Part shown: positions 15,937 to 27,400 of the stretch, in pieces | How the letters are laid out: every line of letters begins with the position of its first letter | How positions within the stretch are numbered: the first letter of the stretch is position 1 | DNA from: JBBRCE01 sp038205115 | GTDB taxonomy: Bacteria; Planctomycetota; Planctomycetia; Pirellulales; JBBRCE01 | Assembly: GCA_038205115.1 (NCBI GenBank) | Contig: JBBRCE010000036.1 | Coordinates: 1 to 52,088, forward strand | Direction: 5' to 3' | DNA: 52,088 nucleotides | Notes under the pieces: model-generated | What the model was told of the DNA's origin: nothing | Databases searched by the model: none | Seen by the model: only the letters and a program-made list of their open reading frames with translations | Made by a program: the position numbers and the translations under genes

Positions 15937-18900
15937 CTATTTCGTCGTGGCCACGGCTTGAGCGCCGGCGCTCCAATCCGTGGTCAACCAAACAATGGCG
16001 GTACCATCTTGGCTGGCGCTAACGGCAAAGCGGCCGTCATGCGAGAAGGCAACCGAGGTCACTTCTTGCTGATGGCCCTTAAGCGTCAGAATTTCTTTGC
16101 CGGTGGCGCTGTCCCACAGTTTGACGCTGTTGTCTCGGCTGCCGGTAAGGATTCGCTTGCCATCTGGCGAAAAAGCCACCGACGTGACGCCGGCGGTATG
16201 GCCCGCGAGCACCAACGGGCTTTCGCCCAGCATCAGCGGTTTGCCTTCGGCGGTCCAAATGCGCGCGGTGTTGTCGTCGCTGCCGGTTACCACGCGCCCA
16301 TCGGCGGCCATATCGCCGCACGAAACCGGACTGGTGTGTCCGACGAGGGTGTATCGTTGTTTGCCGGATGCGGTGTCCCACAGCGAGGCCGTGTGATCTG
16401 AGCAGGTGGTGAGTACCTGTTTGCCATCGGGCGAGAATTCGGCCGAGAGCACGCGTGCTTTGTGTCCGACATATTCGCCCACGACTTTGCCCGTGGTGGC
16501 ATCCCACAGCTTGGCCGTACCGTCATCGCTGGCGGTGAGCGCGTGGGATCCATCGGGCGAGAACTGCGCGGTGTTGATGTGCGCCTTGTGTCCGCCATTG
16601 AGTTTGAGTTCGGATAAGCCGGTTTCGACATTCCAGATCTTGGCGGAGTTATCCCAACTGCCGGTCAGCAGGCGTTTGCCATCGGGCGAGAGCACCGCCG
16701 AGGCAACGGCGCTATGCGGACTGAAACTCATTTTTTCGCGATTGGTCCGCAGATCCCACAAGCGAGCGTTATTGCCCCCGACCGTCAGCACGCTCGAATT
16801 GTCTTCGGTAAAGACGGCCGACCAGACCAATCCGCCGCGCGTGTTGATTTCGTTAATTGGCTTGAGTGAGGAAAGGTTCCAGGTGCGAACGACCGAGCGT
16901 GCCACGCCGGTCCGCGAATCGCTTTTGGTGTAGCCGACGGTCACGCCTTGCAGACCGCTGGGCGAAATGGCGACGGTGTTGACGATTTCGCCGGCGGTAT
17001 CGAGCGTGCCCAACTGCGTTGCTTGTTGCAGGTCCCACAATCGCACGATCTTGTCCGCGCAACTGGTCAGCGCGCGCTGACCGTCGGCCGAAATGGCCAT
17101 CGACGAAATGGCGTCGGGATGTTTGAGCACCAGCGGTTTGATTTCCTGGCCGCTGGCCGCATCCCACTGTGCGACGGTGTTGTCGCTCGAGGCGGTCAGC
17201 AAGCGGTTGCCGCCGGGCAGAAACGCGGCCGCGGCAATGCGGCCGGCATGCCCTTCCAAGCGGGCGACGATGGCGCCGTCGGGCAGCTTTCGGAGCAGCC
17301 CATGTCCGTTGTTGTCGCCGGTGTAAAACCGTTTGCCGTCGGGCGAAAACGCCACGGCGGTAATTTCCGCCGCGTTGTCGGCGAGCGTGAGCACGGGCTC
17401 GCCTTTTTCAGCATCCCAGAGTCGACACAGCCACGAGCGGCGGGGCCGATTGTCGTCGCTACTGTTGCGCGAACCGGCCGCTTCGGGTGGCGACGTTTGT
17501 TGATCGCCACCGGTTAAAATCCATTTTCCGTCGGGCGAAAGTGCGACAGCCGCGGCGCGGCCGGTTTCGTTCAAACGATAGATTTGGCTGCCGGCGGTGA
17601 CATCCCAAACCCGCGCTGTGTCGTCGACGGCAGCGGTCACCAATTTCTTCCCACCCGGAAAGAAGATGGCCGCCGAGGCTAGATATTCATGCCCTTCTTT
17701 GAATGTTTCCAGTTCTTTGCCCGTGGCGAAATCCCAGAGTTTGGCGGTGCGATCGCGGCTGGCGGTGACAATGGTTTTACCATCGTAAGAAAACGCTGCC
17801 GAAAGCACGGCGTCGTCGTGACCTGTCAACAAATGTCCTTGCAAAACCCGCGATTCTTCGTAGCCCTGGATGTTCCAGAGCTTAACGGTTTTATCCAAAC
17901 TGGCCGAGGCAATGTGCAGGCCATCGGTCAGAAAGTCGACGGCCTCAACCCATTCGCCATGTCCGCGAAAAACGCGAATCAATTGATGCTCGTCCACATC
18001 CCACAGTCGCACGGTGTTATCGTACGCGCCGCTCACCAGCCGGCGGCCATCGGCCGAAAACCGCACGCTGCGAATCGGCGACGTGTGACCTTCCAGAGCG
18101 ACAAATTTGGGTGGCGTCCGCGGTGCGGACAGGTTGCTAAAATCGAATGGCTCAACGGTCCGCGGATCCCAAACCAGCACCCGCTTGTCGTAGCCGGCGC
18201 TGGCGACCAGCGGGTTTCGCGGATCGGGCGAAAAACTGGCCGAATACACCGCGCCGCGATGCCCGGTAAATGTCGGCAGGGTTTTGTTGCCGCTGGCGGA
18301 CTGTTCGGCCACCGGCCATATCACCGCGGTGCCGTCTTGGCTGGCGGTCACAATCTGCCGCTCGTCGGGCGAAAAACGGGCCGACCAGACCCACCACGTG
18401 TGGCCGATAAAGCTGCGAATCAAACGGCCGCCCTGCACGTCCCACAGCTTGGCGGAATTGTCCATGCTGGCCGTGAGGAGCTGCCGGCCGTCCTTCGAAA
18501 ATACCACGCTGGTGATGGCGTCTTTGTGTCCGTCGGCATCTTGCATCGCTTTCGCCGGGCTACCGTCGGCTGTATTGAACAACCGCAAATAGCCAGCCTG
18601 ATCCGCGCCGCCGACCGCCAACTGGCGATCGTTGGGCGAGTAGACCAACGCGTTGACCGCCGCCGCGCCGTAGCGAAATTCTCGAATGGGCTTGAGCGTT
18701 TTCGTATCCCAAATCCGCACGATGCCATCTTCGCCGCCGCTGGCCAATTGCTGGCCATCGGAACTGCTGGCGACGGTCGTGACCCGGGTGGGCGTGTTGA
18801 TGGTGCCGTCGTCACGACGGCAGAGATGTTCGAGCCGGCCCCATTCCCAGTTGCGAAGTTTTTCGGGTTTGCACTGATCGAGCAATTCGCGGGCCGGATC

Positions 18901-21219
18901 GAAGGCGTTTTCTTCGATCTTGGCGCTCGCCAATCCGATGCGGGCAATGTAGGCCTCGTACTCTTGCGCGACTTTAGCGTCTTGAGCTTCGCCTTCGGCT
19001 TTGCGCGCGGCTGTGGCGTCCTTGACCGCCTGGGCTTTGGCATCCTGGGCGACATCGCGATCGGTTTTGGCACGCTGTTCGGCAGAGGTGGCTTTTTCCT
19101 GGGCTTCGACGGCTTTATCGCGCTCTTTTGTGGCTTGCACTTCCGCGGCGCTGGCCAGGTTGGCCGCGTTGATGGCTTTGCTCCGCTCCGAATTGATCCA
19201 AAACATGGCGCCGCAGATGATCAGCACGATGGAAGCCGCCAGCGCGCCTGCCATGTTCCGCACGGTGCGCAACCGCTGCTGCCGCGCGTCGCGTTCTTTT
19301 TGCGCGGCGGCCACTTGGCGATGGAGTGGCGCGTGCTTCGGATTCTTGACATCCAGCAGCGAGTTAGCCAGATCGAAGTCGCCTTTGCCAAAAGCCGATT
19401 GAGCGTACGCTAATTTTGCCGCTGACAAACCGGACTTGGCCTTGATGTTGCCGTCCCACAGCGCGATGGCTTCTTCGAACGCAAAGACGCCCCGCGAAAA
19501 TACCTGGTACTCGCCGGATTTTTCGGCCGTTTCCAAATCGCTCTGCGCGCGGGTGGCCAGCGCGATGCTTTCGGCATGCGAGCGGAACTGCCGGATGGCG
19601 TCTTGAAAATCTTTGACGCTGGCGTATCGCGCGGACTGCGCGGTGGACATGGCTTTGCGGGCGATCTCCATCAGCTCGCCACTATGCGGCGTGGCACGAA
19701 TTTCATTGCGAGCAGCGGCGTACAGGCAGTTCATCACATTCTTGCCGGTGTGCGGCGGAAATCCGGCAATGATTTCGAACAGCATCGCGCCCAGCAAATA
19801 AATATCGCTGGCCGGTCCCACGCATTCGATCGGCCCGGTGGCCATTTCCGGCGCCATGTAGGCGGGCGTGCCGCCCATGCTGGTCGACTGCGTGATGCTG
19901 CCGGCTTTGCGAAAGATGGCCGTCGAGAGCGCCAAACCCCAGTCCATCACTAGCACTTCGCCGAACTCGCCGAGCATGATGTTCTCGGGCTTGAGATCGC
20001 GATGCACCACGCCGCGCGAGTGGGCAAAACCCACGGCGTCGGCCACTTTCATCAAGATTTCCAGATTCTCCGTCTGCGTCTTCTTCAGCAGCGCATCGAC
20101 CCACGGCGTGCCCTGCACGCGCTTCATCGAATAGAACAAGGCCCGCTGTTCGTTGGCGCCCAGATCGTAGATGGGCACGATGTTGGGATGGTCCAAGTCC
20201 CCGGTGACGACGGCTTCCGAGAGAAACTTATTGCGCTGATCGGCGTCGCTGGCCATATCTGGCTTGAGCATTTTGAGCGCGACGGTGCGGTCGATGGACG
20301 CTTGGCGCGCGGCATAGACCACGCCCATGCCGCCTTCGCCGATTTTGCCGAGCAGCTCGTACTCGGCGCCGCGCGCGCCGATGGCCGCTTCGGAGACGTC
20401 GCGAACGGCGCGGTTGATGATCACCAACCGCGAGTCGTTGGCCGAGACGCGATCTTGCTGCCCCTTGATGGTCATCCGCGGCGTGGTCTGCGGCGAAATG
20501 GTTCCGCGCCAGAGGCCGGCCAGTCGTTCCGCATCGCTATCGTCCAGCGGCGTGGAATCGAGCGTGGCATCGATTCGCCGATTGTTGAGCGTGCCGGGCT
20601 CTTCGCGTCCCTCATCGTGTTGGTACGTGGCTGCCAGACGCCGGTCGGGCAACGTGGGATTTTTGAGATCGGGCTCCGAGTTTTCCGGACTGTCCGGCGG
20701 GGCGGGAAGGCTGCCGAGATCGACCGTGGCGGCAAACTGCTCCCCAACGGTGGGCTGTTTACGATCGACCTGCGCGACGTCCGGCGGCTCGATCGAGGCG
20801 TCGGCGGGCGGCGGCAATTGTTCGCCCAGTGCTCCGTAAAAGCCTGAGCCGAGTGGCGGCAGATGAGAGGCCGAATCGAACGGCGACTCGTTTTGACCAG
20901 CACCGGACGCGCCGAGAACTTGTTCGCCGAGCCACTGAACCGTGTAGCCGCGCTGCTCTTGTTCTGGTCGGGCCGCGCGGTTGACAATGGCATCCATCCG
21001 CGCGCGCATATCGGCAACCTCGCGGGCGCGCTCCGAATTGGGCGGTGGTAACGCCTGCGTTTGCTCCGGATTGAATTGGTAGTCCGCCGGCAGCATCATC
21101 GTCCGCGAATCGTCCGCGCGGCGTTCTGGCTCGGCGACTGGCGTCAGAGCGAGCCCGCATTTCGGGCAGCGCGTGGCCGATTCGTCGAGCGGGGCGCTAC
21201 AAGATTGACACGTTCTCAT
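15937..21219 (-). CDS. Serine/threonine protein kinase with 21 WD40 repeats
   Basis: The product is about 1,760 residues. The ATG at 21219 is preferred over a TTG one codon upstream. Order: a zinc ribbon (CQSCSAPLDESATRCPKCG, 3-25); a Pro/Glu-rich linker; a protein kinase domain (about 287-550) with GEGGMGVVYAARQ, VALKMLK, GVVHRDLKPENIML and VMDWGLAL (DWG in place of DFG); a TPR-like helical segment; one membrane helix (about 660-682); an Ala/Glu/Lys coiled coil (about 685-760); and a WD40 region from about 795 to the end. I count 21 WD40 units, enough for three seven-bladed propellers. The kinase would be cytoplasmic and the propellers outside the inner membrane, or the reverse if the helix is only an anchor. 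This architecture is typical of planctomycetes. Target and signal are unknown. Confidence 0.93.
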   Translation of the reverse strand: MRTCQSCSAPLDESATRCPKCGLALTPVAEPERRADDSRTMMLPADYQFNPEQTQALPPPNSERAREVADMRARMDAIVNRAARPEQEQRGYTVQWLGEQVLGASGAGQNESPFDSASHLPPLGSGFYGALGEQLPPPADASIEPPDVAQVDRKQPTVGEQFAATVDLGSLPAPPDSPENSEPDLKNPTLPDRRLAATYQHDEGREEPGTLNNRRIDATLDSTPLDDSDAERLAGLWRGTISPQTTPRMTIKGQQDRVSANDSRLVIINRAVRDVSEAAIGARGAEYELLGKIGEGGMGVVYAARQASIDRTVALKMLKPDMASDADQRNKFLSEAVVTGDLDHPNIVPIYDLGANEQRALFYSMKRVQGTPWVDALLKKTQTENLEILMKVADAVGFAHSRGVVHRDLKPENIMLGEFGEVLVMDWGLALSTAIFRKAGSITQSTSMGGTPAYMAPEMATGPIECVGPASDIYLLGAMLFEIIAGFPPHTGKNVMNCLYAAARNEIRATPHSGELMEIARKAMSTAQSARYASVKDFQDAIRQFRSHAESIALATRAQSDLETAEKSGEYQVFSRGVFAFEEAIALWDGNIKAKSGLSAAKLAYAQSAFGKGDFDLANSLLDVKNPKHAPLHRQVAAAQKERDARQQRLRTVRNMAGALAASIVLIICGAMFWINSERSKAINAANLASAAEVQATKERDKAVEAQEKATSAEQRAKTDRDVAQDAKAQAVKDATAARKAEGEAQDAKVAQEYEAYIARIGLASAKIEENAFDPARELLDQCKPEKLRNWEWGRLEHLCRRDDGTINTPTRVTTVASSSDGQQLASGGEDGIVRIWDTKTLKPIREFRYGAAAVNALVYSPNDRQLAVGGADQAGYLRLFNTADGSPAKAMQDADGHKDAITSVVFSKDGRQLLTASMDNSAKLWDVQGGRLIRSFIGHTWWVWSARFSPDERQIVTASQDGTAVIWPVAEQSASGNKTLPTFTGHRGAVYSASFSPDPRNPLVASAGYDKRVLVWDPRTVEPFDFSNLSAPRTPPKFVALEGHTSPIRSVRFSADGRRLVSGAYDNTVRLWDVDEHQLIRVFRGHGEWVEAVDFLTDGLHIASASLDKTVKLWNIQGYEESRVLQGHLLTGHDDAVLSAAFSYDGKTIVTASRDRTAKLWDFATGKELETFKEGHEYLASAAIFFPGGKKLVTAAVDDTARVWDVTAGSQIYRLNETGRAAAVALSPDGKWILTGGDQQTSPPEAAGSRNSSDDNRPRRSWLCRLWDAEKGEPVLTLADNAAEITAVAFSPDGKRFYTGDNNGHGLLRKLPDGAIVARLEGHAGRIAAAAFLPGGNRLLTASSDNTVAQWDAASGQEIKPLVLKHPDAISSMAISADGQRALTSCADKIVRLWDLQQATQLGTLDTAGEIVNTVAISPSGLQGVTVGYTKSDSRTGVARSVVRTWNLSSLKPINEINTRGGLVWSAVFTEDNSSVLTVGGNNARLWDLRTNREKMSFSPHSAVASAVLSPDGKRLLTGSWDNSAKIWNVETGLSELKLNGGHKAHINTAQFSPDGSHALTASDDGTAKLWDATTGKVVGEYVGHKARVLSAEFSPDGKQVLTTCSDHTASLWDTASGKQRYTLVGHTSPVSCGDMAADGRVVTGSDDNTARIWTAEGKPLMLGESPLVLAGHTAGVTSVAFSPDGKRILTGSRDNSVKLWDSATGKEILTLKGHQQEVTSVAFSHDGRFAVSASQDGTAIVWLTTDWSAGAQAVATTK

Positions 21220-21424
21220 CAAAAAACTCGCTATCGCGGCGACAAATGTCTAACCCTGGGTAACGGCCCGCTGGCAAAAACGCACCGTTTGAGCCACTCC
21301 GCACCACACACTAGGATACCAACCGTCAAAAGCGGATTCGAGCGATTTGCGGCCAATTGCGCGTTCCGGAGGGCTTAATCATCAAGGTCGGCAATGCTCG
21401 CCGATCAGGGATAGGCAAAATGGA

Positions 21425-24400
21425 TCAGTTGTCCTTGCCGGCAGCCGTCTCGATTTTGCGGGGCACTTGGTAGTCGCGCCCCCAGGATTCCCAGATGCGG
21501 TCGGTCCGCTGGATGCTCGTGCCCTGTGCGGTTGCACCGGGCAAAGTGAAATGGCCGGGGTTGGATTGCGCGGACCGTGACGATTGTCCGGCGGCCGGCG
21601 GAATTGCCGTCGTCTCACGTTCAGCGGTGGAAATTGTACCAACCGGCGTGGCCGGCGTTTGCTCGGCGGGCGAGTCCTGGTTTTCGACCAAGGTGGCTTC
21701 CGCCGAATTGTCGTCCATGGCTTGATCCGGCTCCGTGGGCCGACCCTGACGGACAAACACATCAATCACCAGGCGTTCGGTTCGACTCTGAATGAGGTAC
21801 ACGCGGTAATGACCGTCGGGCAAGTTCTTGAAGAAACCTGGCAGGTTCTCCAGCACATTATCCGGCAGTTCGATGTTTTGCGCTTCACGCCCCAGCGGCG
21901 AGACCAATCGCAAGACCACCGTCCGCTCGTCGCTAGAAACGTTGTCGTTGCCTTGCGCGGGTAATTCGAAGCCTTGATTGCTTTCGGCGGCCGCGGACGA
22001 ATTTTTGGCAGGCGGAGTTTGCGGGGCATTGGCCGCTTCGATGAATTCCGTCAGACGGGCCGCTTCGGCCTTGAAAATACCCAACCCCGATTGCGGAATA
22101 GGTAGATCGAACCGGGTTTGCACCGTTGTGATGCCATCAGAGACCGTGGCGATGATCGCAAACGCGGTGCTGTTGGCCGGCGCTTTCAAGAAGATATGCT
22201 GGATGGGCGTGATCGATTGCTGGCTCCCGCCGGGCACCACGCCCCGCGTGACGTTGCCGTCGCCAAAATCGATGGTGTACGTCAACGGCAGCGAGCCGGG
22301 ATCGAACATCGAAAGCTGAATGGTCGAAATGCTGGCGACAATCGGGCTGGCCATGACCGTCAGCGTCGGCGGCACATTATTGAACGTCATCTGCACGGGC
22401 AGGGCGGCGGATGTGCGGAAATCGCCGTTGGAGAGTTCCGTCGAACGAGCCACGATCGATAGCGCTGAACCCAGCGGAAACGTCGAACGCATGGTAATTT
22501 GCAGCGGCTGCTGACCGAGCTGCACCGCGCGCGATGGCGTGAATGTGTATGACGTCGAGCCCGAATGCGCCACGCCGTTGGAATCCACCAGCACCACGCT
22601 GGCCGGCACATTACTGACCGTAATGTCCAACCGTTCGTTGGGATCCGTCAGCATGGGTGCCAGCGTGAGCACAATGGTGTCGGCCTCGTTGCCCACAACC
22701 AGATTCGGACCAGTCAACAGTGGCGTGTCGGCGACCGCGGTGATTTGAATGGGAATTACGCCCGACGCGGAGAGCGGCCCGCCAATTCCCGAACTCCCGC
22801 CGTCGCTGATGGAAATATTGACGTTGGTGGCGCCGTTGAAGTTTGGTCCGGGCTGAAAAGTCATGCCTTCCAGCGCCGCGCGGACGTTGGCCAGCGTGCC
22901 GGTAAACTGCATTTGCGTATTGGCCACCCCATTGCCAAACGCGAACGTTAGCCCGTTGACGGACGCGAGTGTTAATGTGCCGTCGGGCGATTGCAGCGTG
23001 ACCTGCAGCATTCCCGCGCCCAGGTCCACATCGCTCACCGTGAGTGCGTTGCCACCCGCGGTGCTGAACACCAGCGGCGTGTCTTCCAAAATGGTTTGCG
23101 TGCCGGGCACGTGCAGCACGGGCGCGTCGTTGACCGAGATCACATCCACCGTCCGAAAACCGGGCGGACTGTCGAGCGCGCCGGTTAGTGCGCCATCATT
23201 GACGGTGAACGCCAACACCCGCTGCGCGGTGCTCGGAAAGTCGCTGGCGTTGCCGTATTTGACGGACCGCAACACTTGCTGGTAATGAGCTAGTGTATCG
23301 ACGCCCGTGAGCGTCAGTACGCCCGTGCCGGCGTTATAGTTACCGACAATCAGCGTGCCCGTGGTGCTGAACGTCAGCACGTCTTCGCCGGCGGTAAAAC
23401 CGCTGACGATTGCCACTTGGGCGCTGGCGGCGGTGATGTTATCCGCATCCGCGAGTTGCAGTCCACCGTCCACCGTAGCCGGCGATTGATTTTCCGTGAA
23501 CACAATGCCGCCCGGCGTCATGGTCAGCATCGGCGGATTGTTGACGGGCGTGACCGTCACGTAATTCACTTGCGGCGCACTGTCTTTTTGGCCATCGCTG
23601 ACAATGTACGTTAGCGTGCGTTTGGCCGCGCTGGGGTCAAGGCTGGTGTTGGAGTACAACACCGAACGCAGAACTTGCTCATAGTTCGCCAGCGAGTCGA
23701 CGCCAGTCAACGACAGTACTCCGGTCAGCGGATTGTACGTTGCAGTGATGTTGGTGCCGGCGGTGTTGGCCATCAACACGTCTTGGCCGACCGCAAAATT
23801 GTTGGTGATGGATACGCTGGCGCTCGTGGCGGTGTTGTTATCGACGTCAGAAATGCTGACCGTGGTATCGACCGGCGCGGGTGGCTGTTGCTCTGTGTAA
23901 GCTAACGTCGAGTTGGCGGTGGTCACCTGCGGCGCATCATCCACCGAGATAACGGTGATATCTTTGGTCGCTGGCGGTCCGTTGACCTGAAAATCGTTAA
24001 CGACAAACGTCACCGTGCGGGTGGCGGTCGAAGGATTCAGACTCGTGTTGACGTACGTGACCGACCGCAGCACTTGTTGATAATGGGCCACGGTGTCCGA
24101 ACCGCTGAGCGACAGCACGCCAGAAAACGGATCGAACGTCGCGGTGATGGACGTGCCTGTGGTGTTGGCATTCAGAAAATCTTCGCCCGGGGCGTAGTTG
24201 CCGCTGATGGCGACCGTTCCGCTGGCCAGCAACGGACTATCCGGATCGACGACCGTCAGGCCGCTATCGACGACTTTGGGCGTATCTTTTTCCGTGAAGG
24301 TTAGCGCGCCTGGAGTGGTAGTGATCAGCGGCGGATCATTCACCGGCGTGACAGCGATGGTGGCCGTGCCAATGTTGCTATCCACCGCGCCGTCGTTGAC

Positions 24401-27400
24401 GGTGTACTGCACGGTCCGCGTGGCGCCGCTGGGATTATCACTGCTGTTGCGATAAGTGACGCTGTCCAGCACGGCTTGGTAATCGGCCAAGGTATCAACG
24501 CCCGCCAGGTGCAATACGCCCGTGCCCGCATTGTACGTGGCTGTGATATTGGTACCGGCGGTGTTGGCCGCCAGCACGTCTTGCCCGGCGGCAAAGTTGT
24601 TGGTGATTTTGACGTCGGCATGGTTCAGCGTGGCATTGTCGACATCGCTGACCGTTACGCCTGCGTCGATGACGGTGGCGGGATCGTTCTCGGTGTAATT
24701 GAGTGTCACGCCACTGGTCGTCAACATCGGTGGATCGTTGACGGGCACAACGGTAATCAATCGCGTGGCGGCGGTGCTATTGGCGGTGCCGTCGTTCACG
24801 GTAAAGCTGACTGTCCGCTGCAGATTGCTGGGATTCAGGCTCGTGTTTTGGTACGTCACGCGGCTGAGTACCAATTGATAATTTGCGACGGTATCGGCAC
24901 CGGTCAGCGAGAGCACGCCGGTATTGGTGTCGTAGCTGGCGGTGATGTTTGTGCCTGTCACATCCACGGCCAGCACGTCTTCCGCGCCGGCAAAGTTGTT
25001 GGAAATTGCAACCTGACCGCCAGCCAGCGTGGTGTTATCGACATCGCTGACAGTGATGGCCGGTGCGATGGTCTTGGGCGCGTCTTTCTCGGTGAATGTC
25101 AGCGGACCGGCGACCGAAACCACGACAGGTGGATCGTTGACCGGCGTGACATCAACAAGCTTGGTTTGCACGGCGCTATTGACCGAACCATCGTTGGCGG
25201 TGATCGAAACGGTGCGTTGCAGACCGCTGGGGTTATCGCTGCTGTTGCGATACGTGACAGTTCGCAAAACCTGTTGGTAGTGCGCGACGGTATCGACTCC
25301 GCTGAGCGTGAGCACGCCCGTGCCGCCGTTGTAGCTGGCCGTAATACTTGTTCCGGTCGTGCTGGCGGCAAGGATATCCTCGCCGCTGGCAAAATTGCCG
25401 GTGATGGCCACCCGCGCGCTGTTCAGATTCGTATCGTCGGGATCGGTGACGGTCAGCGTGTTGTCCAGCACCGTGGCGGCGGCGTTTTCCGTATACGCGA
25501 CATGGGCAGCCGAGACCGTGATGGTCGGCGGGTCGTTCACTGCCGTCACGGTGATCGTGGCCGAAACGATGGTGCTGTTGCCGGGGTTTACGGCCTCGCC
25601 ATCGTTGAGCTGAAATTGCACCACGCGATTGGCTGTGGTCGGGTTGTCCGATACGTTTTCGAATGTCACCGCACGGATGAGCGATTGGACGGCCGCCTGG
25701 CTGGCCGTGCCATCGCCGAAGAACGTGATGATCAGCGGCGACGCCGGAGTATTGCCACCACTGAATGTGCCAAACGCCGTGCCTTCGTAGGAAACGGTAT
25801 TTCCGGATACCGAGATTTGACCAGCACCCGCGCCTTGATTCTGAATCGCCAACCGATCACTGGTCGATCCGCCCGTCGATTGGGTGACGGTCAATCGACC
25901 GTTGTCGAAAATCGGCGTATCGATGTCCGAAACGGTGGCGCCGGGATGAATGAGTGTGGGCGGGTCGTTTTCCGTGTAGCTGACAATCGCAGCCGGCGCG
26001 GAAACGATCGGCTTGTTGTTGCGGTTGAACAACTGGACGGTCTTATTGCCGGAGTCGCTGCCGCCAGCTCCATCGTTGACGACAAAATGAACGGTGCGGT
26101 TGGGATGCGAACCACCCGCAAAAGGCGGAGTCGAGTACGTAATGCTCTGAACCAAAGCTTCCACCGCGGCCACCGTGGCGTTGCCATCGTTCGTGAAGGT
26201 AATGGTCAGCGGCGTGTTGGACGTTCCGCCAGTAAATGTGCCGAACACCACGCCACCATAAGTGACGTTGCTGCCTGAGATGCCGATCTGGCCCGCTCCG
26301 TTGCCCTGATTACTGATCGCCAGCGTGTCTGGAGTCGACGCCGGACTGGTGATCGAGACGACCAGCGAACCACTATTGAAGGCCGGCGAATCGACGTCGG
26401 TCAGGGTGGCCGTGGCGTCGATCAGGGTCGGTTGATCGCCGGAAGAATAGCCGACATTACCGGATGTTAACGTCAAATTTGGCGGATCGTTCACGGGCAT
26501 GACGTTGACTTGCTTACTGACCGTGCTGCTATCGACCGAGCCATCGTTGGCGGTGAATGTGACGGTTCGCGCCAAGCCACTGGGATTGTCGCTGCTATTG
26601 AAGTACGTTACGGTTCTCAGAACTTGCTGATAGTGAGCGACGGTATCCGCTCCGGTCAGAGTCAATACGCCCGTGCCGACCGAATAGCTGGCCGTGATGC
26701 TAGTGCCGGTGGTCGTGGCGGCCAGCACATCTTGCCCCGAGGCAAAATTCGTGGTGATTGCTACTTGAGCGCTGGCCAAGTTGGCGTTGTCGGCGTCGGC
26801 AACCGTGAGGGTGCCGTCGAGTTGCGTGGCGGCCGCGTTTTCCGTGTAGCTCACTGCGCCAGCGGAAACGGTCACCATTGGCGCGTCGTTCACCGCCGTA
26901 ACATTCACCGTTTCGACGATGGAGTTGCTGTTGGCCGTGCCGTCGCTGACGGTCAGCGTAATGCTACGCTGCAAGCTGGTGGGATTGTCGCTGCTGTTGA
27001 AATAGCTGACCGTGCGCAGAACTTGTTGATAATGGGCAATGGTGTCACTGCCGGTGAGCGTCAGAATTCCGGTGCCGGCCGCGTAGCTGGCGGTAATGCT
27101 GGTGCCGGTGGTATCGGCGCTGAGAACGTCCGCGCCGGACTGAAAATTGGCTGTGATGGAAGCAGTGGCGCTGGCCAGCGACGCGTTATCGGGGTCGGAA
27201 ACCAAGATCGTGTTATCCAGCGTCGTGGCGGCGTCGTTCTCCGTGTAATTCACCACGGCGGCGGTGGCGCTGAGGATCGGCGCGTCATTGGTGGCCGTGA
27301 CATTCACAAGCACGACTGCGGCTGCGCTGTTGACCGTTCCGTCGTTCACCACAAACGAAATCGAACGCTGCAGAGTGCTGGGATTGTCGCTACTGTTGAA

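Noticed and set aside
17689..19413. 574-codon plus-strand frame opposite the WD40 kinase
   Set aside because: Composition (rich in Gly, Arg, His, Phe) and periodicity follow the WD40 units on the other strand, which have clear motifs. No ribosome binding site or family.
24476..26278. 600-codon open frame on the plus strand opposite the giant repeat gene
   Set aside because: It is the antisense frame of the tandem repeats; the peptide repeats in step with them (for example RAVVAAGRN types) and has no domain or start signal.
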